Assembly (NCBI GenBank): GCA_964236465.1
Contig: CAXSBZ010000011.1
Location: 1-64,000, forward strand
Origin: Mucilaginibacter_A sp964236465
GTDB lineage: Bacteria; Bacteroidota; Bacteroidia; Sphingobacteriales; Sphingobacteriaceae
Length of the DNA stretch: 64,000 nucleotides
Direction: 5' to 3'
The notes below the pieces were generated by a model. That model was not told the DNA's origin and ran no database searches. It saw nothing but the letters and a program-made list of their open reading frames with translations. Below, piece after piece: positions 59,277 through 64,000 of the stretch (position 1 is the first letter of the stretch; each line of letters starts with the position of its first letter). A program made the position numbers and the translations under genes.

Positions 59277-60920
59277 CTAATTCGGATTTTTAATCGGCGC
59301 ACTACCTGTAGTAGGAGGATTTAATACAAACTCATCAGCCGGAACATCCCAATAATCAAGAAAGTTATAGTTGATTGTTGCTTTAGTATTTACTGTACCA
59401 GTTGTACTTAAAACTACTGCGTTGGTAACACCACCTCCTGCTGAAACGTCATAAGTAATTCCATAACGGCGGGCATCATAAAAAGCCAATCCCCTAAACA
59501 CCAAAGCTACCCGGCGCTCGCTGCGTAAAACTGCTGTAGCTGCAGCAACAGTATTTATACCCGATAACGCTGGCAAGCCTGCACCTTGAGCACTACGCAC
59601 ATTATTGATACTGGCTAAAGCGGCAGGAATGGCATCGGTGTTTATTAAAGCTTCGGCTTTCATTAACTCATTTTCTTCGTATGAACCTCCGATATACAGT
59701 TCGTAATTACCCGGTGTCCTATCACTTAATATAGCAACTCCCGGCAAGTGATTACTACCATCGACTAACTGCCATCGGGTACTAAATGTAAAACCACCCA
59801 CTTGGTTTAAATAGGGTGTAACTTGGATAAAGTTGTTGGCTAATCGTTTATCCGCAGGATCATAATTCTGAATCAAACGTTCGCTAATTTTAAAAGTTGA
59901 CGCCTTTGGTGGGCCTGTACTTAAAGCCGCTACAGAACCGCCGGTTGCTGAAAAGAAATTGTTGCTTACAGCCGTACGGCCCACAAATACATTATCTGTA
60001 CTGGTAATACCAGCATTAGTTAACGCAAGTACAACAGTCCAATTAGCAGCTGTCATCGTTGAAACTTTTGTATTGGCTAATATATTTCTGGCTTTTAGTG
60101 TATTTATATTATGGACAAACATGGTTGGTGTTGGTACAGCTCCATGGCCTATCTGTACAAAACTTGGCAGCAATTTCCCCATTACTGTAGTGTAGTCAGT
60201 TGTAGCAGTAATACCAGAGAGCAAAGTGGCTGCAGCATCCAAGTTTTTGTTAGACTCTGCAATAATAGCTGCTGCATTTACATAGTTCGGCACAACTGTA
60301 TTTACACCATTATTAATTATTCCGGCATAATACAACGATCCGATTTTAGCGTAAGCAAAACCTTTCCACCAGTAGCACCATGCTTTTATGGTGTTCTTTT
60401 TTGTGGTTGCATCACCGGAAAACGTAATATTATCAACCAAGGAAAGCACTTGGTTACAAGCATTATTTAAACTATACATGTAAGCCCATTCCATATAAAA
60501 AGCATTCGAAGGCCGTTTATCGCGCGTGTTGCTAATACGCAATACCGACTTTTGCGGCGAAGTATTTGAAATTTTTGTACCGTCATCCAACACCACATAA
60601 TCCGGCAAATTAGCTACGTTGATGTTGTTGTTTGATGCTTCGGCACCGATGTTATCGCCCATCAATTCATGGTACTGAATCCCTTGGGCAAAATAACTAT
60701 TACCAAGTGCATTTAAACCATTGATAATAGTTGGGCTGCTCCCGTTAAAACCGGTAATGTAAACACCGCCGCTGGCCAAAGAGATAATACCGCTTTCGGT
60801 TTGTGCTTGATCAAGCGTTGGCGAATTTGGGTTTTTTACGTCCAGTTGTTTTTTACACGACGTGGCACTTAGCAAAGTTGCAGTAACAACCCACGTTATA
60901 ATTACGCTATATTTTTTCAT
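59277..60920 (-). CDS. SusD/RagB-family nutrient-binding lipoprotein
   Basis: The 547-residue protein has a lipoprotein signal (VVTATLLSATSCKKQLDVKNPNSP), the TPR-like N-terminal half (WAYMYSLNNACNQVLSLVDNI) and the RagB/SusD C-terminal end (LRSERRVALVFRGLAFYDARRYG, then NPPTTGSAPIKNPN). It lies on the cell surface and captures ligand for the SusC channel. It follows susC by 19 bp. No glycoside hydrolase is in view, so the ligand is unknown. Confidence 0.93.
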   Translation of the reverse strand: MKKYSVIITWVVTATLLSATSCKKQLDVKNPNSPTLDQAQTESGIISLASGGVYITGFNGSSPTIINGLNALGNSYFAQGIQYHELMGDNIGAEASNNNINVANLPDYVVLDDGTKISNTSPQKSVLRISNTRDKRPSNAFYMEWAYMYSLNNACNQVLSLVDNITFSGDATTKKNTIKAWCYWWKGFAYAKIGSLYYAGIINNGVNTVVPNYVNAAAIIAESNKNLDAAATLLSGITATTDYTTVMGKLLPSFVQIGHGAVPTPTMFVHNINTLKARNILANTKVSTMTAANWTVVLALTNAGITSTDNVFVGRTAVSNNFFSATGGSVAALSTGPPKASTFKISERLIQNYDPADKRLANNFIQVTPYLNQVGGFTFSTRWQLVDGSNHLPGVAILSDRTPGNYELYIGGSYEENELMKAEALINTDAIPAALASINNVRSAQGAGLPALSGINTVAAATAVLRSERRVALVFRGLAFYDARRYGITYDVSAGGGVTNAVVLSTTGTVNTKATINYNFLDYWDVPADEFVLNPPTTGSAPIKNPN

Positions 60921-60939
60921 TCCTTATTTTATGTATTAA

Positions 60940-63900
60940 TTAAAATCCAAGGTTTAATCCGATTTGGTAAGATTTTAGGTTGGGCGAAGAGCTATTATCC
61001 ACACCACGGTCAAACGCAGAGTTAGATGTGCCCGTACTAATTTCCGGGTCAAACCCTGTATATTTTGTAAATGTTAAGATATTACGTCCGGTTAAAATCA
61101 ATTGTACTCTTCTGAAAACTTTATTGTGGATCAGGTTAGTAAAATCATAAGCCAAAGAAACATTTCTCAAGCGCACAAAAGAGGCATCTTCATAAAAGTA
61201 ATCTTTGGTACCATTACGGGCCGGGCCGTTGCGTGCTCCAAAATAATCTGCATAAATACTTCTGTAATAGGCTGTGTAAGCTGCCGTTACACCGTTGATG
61301 GTTACCGGCTTATCATAATCGCTGCTTATACCATCACGGTACATCCACTCTTTGGTTTGATTATACAAATGGCTGCCCTGAACCCAGTCAAACTGAAAGT
61401 TAAAGCTCAAACCTTTATAAGACATGCTGTTGATAAAAGACATGTTGAATTTTGGATTGGGATCACCAAAAGAATAAGCTTCATTGGTAAATTGAACACC
61501 TTTTGTTGTTTTGTTTACAACCCTGCCATTTACAATTTCATAATTACCAAGGTCGGCATCATTGATATACCGTACACCTTCCTGGTTGGTTTGCGTTAAG
61601 CTGGTTAAAGCTTTATAACCATAAATTTGGCCAATTTTTGTTCCTTCATTTAAAACAAGTTGTGTGCTGCCTGCAGCGCTTGCTAAAATAATTGAAGGGC
61701 CATCAATTTTATTGATCTGGGAAGTTTGCTTGCTAAAGTTGCTGGTAAAGTTCCAGTTGAAGTTCTTTCCCCGGTAAACATTAATGTTTACAGATGCCTG
61801 GATACCATGTGATGAAAGGAAGATAGCATTGTTTTTTATCGTATTGGCACCTGTTGATGGTGGTGCACTTACATCATAAATAATTCTTGAACCCTTACGT
61901 GTCCAATAACTTCCGCTGAAAATAATATCTGACAACCAGTTTCCATTAGAGCCTTTTACGTCAAAATCAGTACCTACTTCAAATTCCTTGGAAACTTCTA
62001 CGTTCAACGCAGGATTTTTATTTGCATTACGTGAGGCAAATGCAAGCCCGGTACCTAAGTTTTGTGGTACAAGCGTAGGGTACCTGTCAAATGGCTGCGG
62101 TTGGATACCAGCTTGTCCGTAAGCGGCCCTTAATTTAAATTCAGGGATTCTGTTACCTAAAGAAGAATTTTTCCAGAAACCGAATGAAGACGGACGTAGA
62201 TAAGCGTTTACATTCGGAAACGTAAATGGCTTAGAGCCTCCGCCAAATGCAGAAGAATAATCACTACGGAAACCACCAGCCACGCCACCATATTCGCCAA
62301 TATCAATTTTTTGGTTAACCACATACCCAAACGTAACAAACGGCTCCGTATAATCATAGTTTACCGCTTGGGTTGAAGTTTGCTGAAAATTATAAATTGG
62401 ATAAGATGGCAACCCTAACCCGTAAGTATCAAATTCTTGATAATTTCTTTTACGATAATCGTATTGCAATAATGTAGCCGTAGTGATTGGGACATTCAAG
62501 TGAAAATCTTTTTCAAAATCTGTACGGATGGTTGCCGAAGCATTAAAGTTTTGAAAAGATGTTGTATAACTATTTTTGTTTAATTCACCTGTATTCGCAT
62601 TATTGTAATTACTAATGAAATTGTTTAAATCCTGTGAAGCAACATTACCTGATTGGTTCTGGTAAATATAGTTAGCTTCACGGCGACTATAATTTATCCC
62701 GTATTTTGCATTTAAAGTTACAAACTTGTTCACTTTGTAATCTGCCTGCAAATTCTGGAGAATATCAACCCGGTTATCATTCGTAGAGCCGTATTCGGTA
62801 TAATAAAATGGATTTGAACCGTTAACACTTACCGTTCCTGAATTTAAAGAAAAAGGCAGCGTACCATCAGCTAATCTTTGATTCAAGTCGTAAAACGGAG
62901 ATGAGTTTAAAGCATTAAACAAACCGCCTGAATTACCGATACCCAAACTTCTATTGATCGTATTATGATTGTAAATTAATTGCGTAATAGATCGTATTGT
63001 AAACCCTTTAAACAATTCAATACCCAAATTTGAAGTAAGGTTAGTACGGTCATTATAACCATCGGTACGAATGGTGCTTTGCTGATGATTGTTGGAAACA
63101 GCAACATCGTAGTCAATTTTTTCTGAAGCACCTGAAATATTAACGGAGTTGTTAGTCGTATAAGCTGTTTGAAACAACTGTTTGATGTGATCGTAGTAAT
63201 TTAAATTAGTGCCATAGGGTTTGTTGCCAATATTTAAAGGATTAGACATAGCTGTTGGGTTACCATTTCCGGCAGGGTATTGCCACACAACACCCGGATA
63301 AGTGCCATCACGGTCTAATGCTATTACTTTTCCGCTGTTGTCAAGAAAGTTTCCGTTGGCATCTGTTTTAAAACTGTTGTACATGGCCTGGTGTACATTA
63401 CCGCTATTGATAATGCTATTTGCTGCCACACTGCTCGAAAAATTAATTTGAGGTTTGCCTAATACACCCTTTTTGGTGAATACCTGAATAACACCGTTTG
63501 CACCTTGTGCACCATAAATGGTAGATGAAGCCGCACCTTGTACAACCTCAATACGATCTACATTACTTAAATCAAGCAAGCTGATGTCTGTAGCACCGGA
63601 TTCCACACCATCGACCAAAAGCATGGGAGAAGTTCCGCGTTGGATCGTATTGATACCTCTTAATACAATATTGGCACGCGCCCCTGGTGTGCCATCTACT
63701 GATGATATTTGCGCTCCCGGTATTTTACCTATCAAAGCCTGATCAACAGAGGCTGTGGGGGTTTGTGGCAAGTTTTTGGAAGATACAGCTGCAACATCTA
63801 TACCTAATCTTGCCTTGCTTGTGGCCACACCGCTACCTGTTACTACTACTTCACTTAGCTGGTTTGCAGCAACATTTAAAGCAATATTAACTATACTGTT

Positions 63901-64000
63901 TGTACCGACAGCCATTTCTGTAGTGCGGTAACCAATATAAGTAAAAACAAGCGTTTGGCTTCCGGCAGGAACAGCCAATTTATACCTGCCATCTATACCT
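60940..64000 (-). CDS. SusC/RagA-family TonB-linked outer-membrane protein (5' end outside window)
   Basis: The frame is open to the window end: before the internal TTG at 63978 it still reads GIDGRYKLAVPAGSQTLVF, so the gene starts beyond the window. The visible part has the end of the carboxypeptidase-like domain (FTYIGYRTTEMAV), the plug (SVDQALIGKIPGAQISS, with GARANIVLRGINTI and LLVDGVESGATDI) and the beta barrel, ending ..SYQIGLNLGF with the aromatic last residue. It imports the ligand caught by SusD, driven by TonB. No motif copy lies in this gene or in susD. Confidence 0.93.
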   Translation of the reverse strand, partial: GIDGRYKLAVPAGSQTLVFTYIGYRTTEMAVGTNSIVNIALNVAANQLSEVVVTGSGVATSKARLGIDVAAVSSKNLPQTPTASVDQALIGKIPGAQISSVDGTPGARANIVLRGINTIQRGTSPMLLVDGVESGATDISLLDLSNVDRIEVVQGAASSTIYGAQGANGVIQVFTKKGVLGKPQINFSSSVAANSIINSGNVHQAMYNSFKTDANGNFLDNSGKVIALDRDGTYPGVVWQYPAGNGNPTAMSNPLNIGNKPYGTNLNYYDHIKQLFQTAYTTNNSVNISGASEKIDYDVAVSNNHQQSTIRTDGYNDRTNLTSNLGIELFKGFTIRSITQLIYNHNTINRSLGIGNSGGLFNALNSSPFYDLNQRLADGTLPFSLNSGTVSVNGSNPFYYTEYGSTNDNRVDILQNLQADYKVNKFVTLNAKYGINYSRREANYIYQNQSGNVASQDLNNFISNYNNANTGELNKNSYTTSFQNFNASATIRTDFEKDFHLNVPITTATLLQYDYRKRNYQEFDTYGLGLPSYPIYNFQQTSTQAVNYDYTEPFVTFGYVVNQKIDIGEYGGVAGGFRSDYSSAFGGGSKPFTFPNVNAYLRPSSFGFWKNSSLGNRIPEFKLRAAYGQAGIQPQPFDRYPTLVPQNLGTGLAFASRNANKNPALNVEVSKEFEVGTDFDVKGSNGNWLSDIIFSGSYWTRKGSRIIYDVSAPPSTGANTIKNNAIFLSSHGIQASVNINVYRGKNFNWNFTSNFSKQTSQINKIDGPSIILASAAGSTQLVLNEGTKIGQIYGYKALTSLTQTNQEGVRYINDADLGNYEIVNGRVVNKTTKGVQFTNEAYSFGDPNPKFNMSFINSMSYKGLSFNFQFDWVQGSHLYNQTKEWMYRDGISSDYDKPVTINGVTAAYTAYYRSIYADYFGARNGPARNGTKDYFYEDASFVRLRNVSLAYDFTNLIHNKVFRRVQLILTGRNILTFTKYTGFDPEISTGTSNSAFDRGVDNSSSPNLKSYQIGLNLGF

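Noticed and set aside
1..64000. tRNA, rRNA, riboswitch or insertion sequence in the gaps
   Set aside because: I looked through the intergenic regions and saw no cloverleaf, conserved aptamer core or transposase; a covariance-model search would be needed to exclude small RNAs.

Overview
The window looks like a stretch of chromosome from a Bacteroidota bacterium, most likely Sphingobacteriaceae (Mucilaginibacter/Pedobacter-like). The evidence is a SusC/SusD pair, promoter boxes of the TAnnTTTG type with no Shine-Dalgarno, a BlaI/M56 pair, the miaB - sigma-54 activator - lptE - TPR - secG gene order, and a MoxR/DUF58/DUF4350/DUF4129 cluster. I see no rRNA, tRNA, CRISPR array, insertion sequence or prophage. 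The first gene (M14 peptidase) and the last (SusC) are cut by the window edges.

Layout. 0-5.6 kb: secreted M14 peptidase, small membrane ORF, SDR, DinB, PA2169-like four-helix protein. 5.7-13.8 kb: envelope-sugar genes (GT4, SDR, HldE, GT2, GT9 heptosyltransferase-like, a GT2-GT4 fusion) with a PEBP-like protein among them. 13.9-20 kb: HSL-type lipase lipoprotein, small lipoprotein, asnS, GNAT, small secreted proteins. 20-27 kb: M20 amidohydrolase, SPOR protein, secA, an orphan DUF433 antitoxin-like gene, purD. 27-32 kb: TlpA-like oxidoreductase, a degenerate arginase-fold protein, M56/BlaI. 32-43 kb: acyltransferase 3, epimerase, thioesterase, SerB-SerA chimera, Usp, ABC permease, ilvE, AsmA-like protein. 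43-50 kb: miaB, sigma-54 activator, lptE, TPR protein, secG, groES-groEL. 50.5-57.8 kb: DUF58/MoxR/DUF4350/DUF4129/membrane protein/SpoIIM against a divergent RDD gene, then DUF2752. 57.8-64 kb: truncated L-serine dehydratase, GDSL lipoprotein, SusD, SusC.

The most unusual signal is not a gene. A 12-bp motif, TAAAA[G/A][A/C]AG[C/T]AT, occurs 62 times by eye (37 on +, 25 on -), against about 0.06 expected by chance in 64 kb at uniform base composition. Many copies lie just after stop codons, often as inverted pairs that form hairpins. Others are read in frame inside about twenty genes and give recurring peptides (KNSI, DASFI, ILFL, IKTA, KEAL). Some copies supply start or stop codons. Density, both orientations, terminator-like pairs and tolerated coding copies all resemble the DNA uptake sequences of Neisseria and Pasteurellaceae. 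A REP-like mobile repeat or a chromosome-organising site are the alternatives. I am not aware of such a system described for this group, and the function is inference.

Other notable items: a phosphoserine phosphatase fused to a gutted SerA remnant with ACT domain, an arginase-like protein lacking metal ligands, a serine dehydratase that ends inside repeats, likely leaderless promoters, and paired repeats upstream of blaI that could be its operator.
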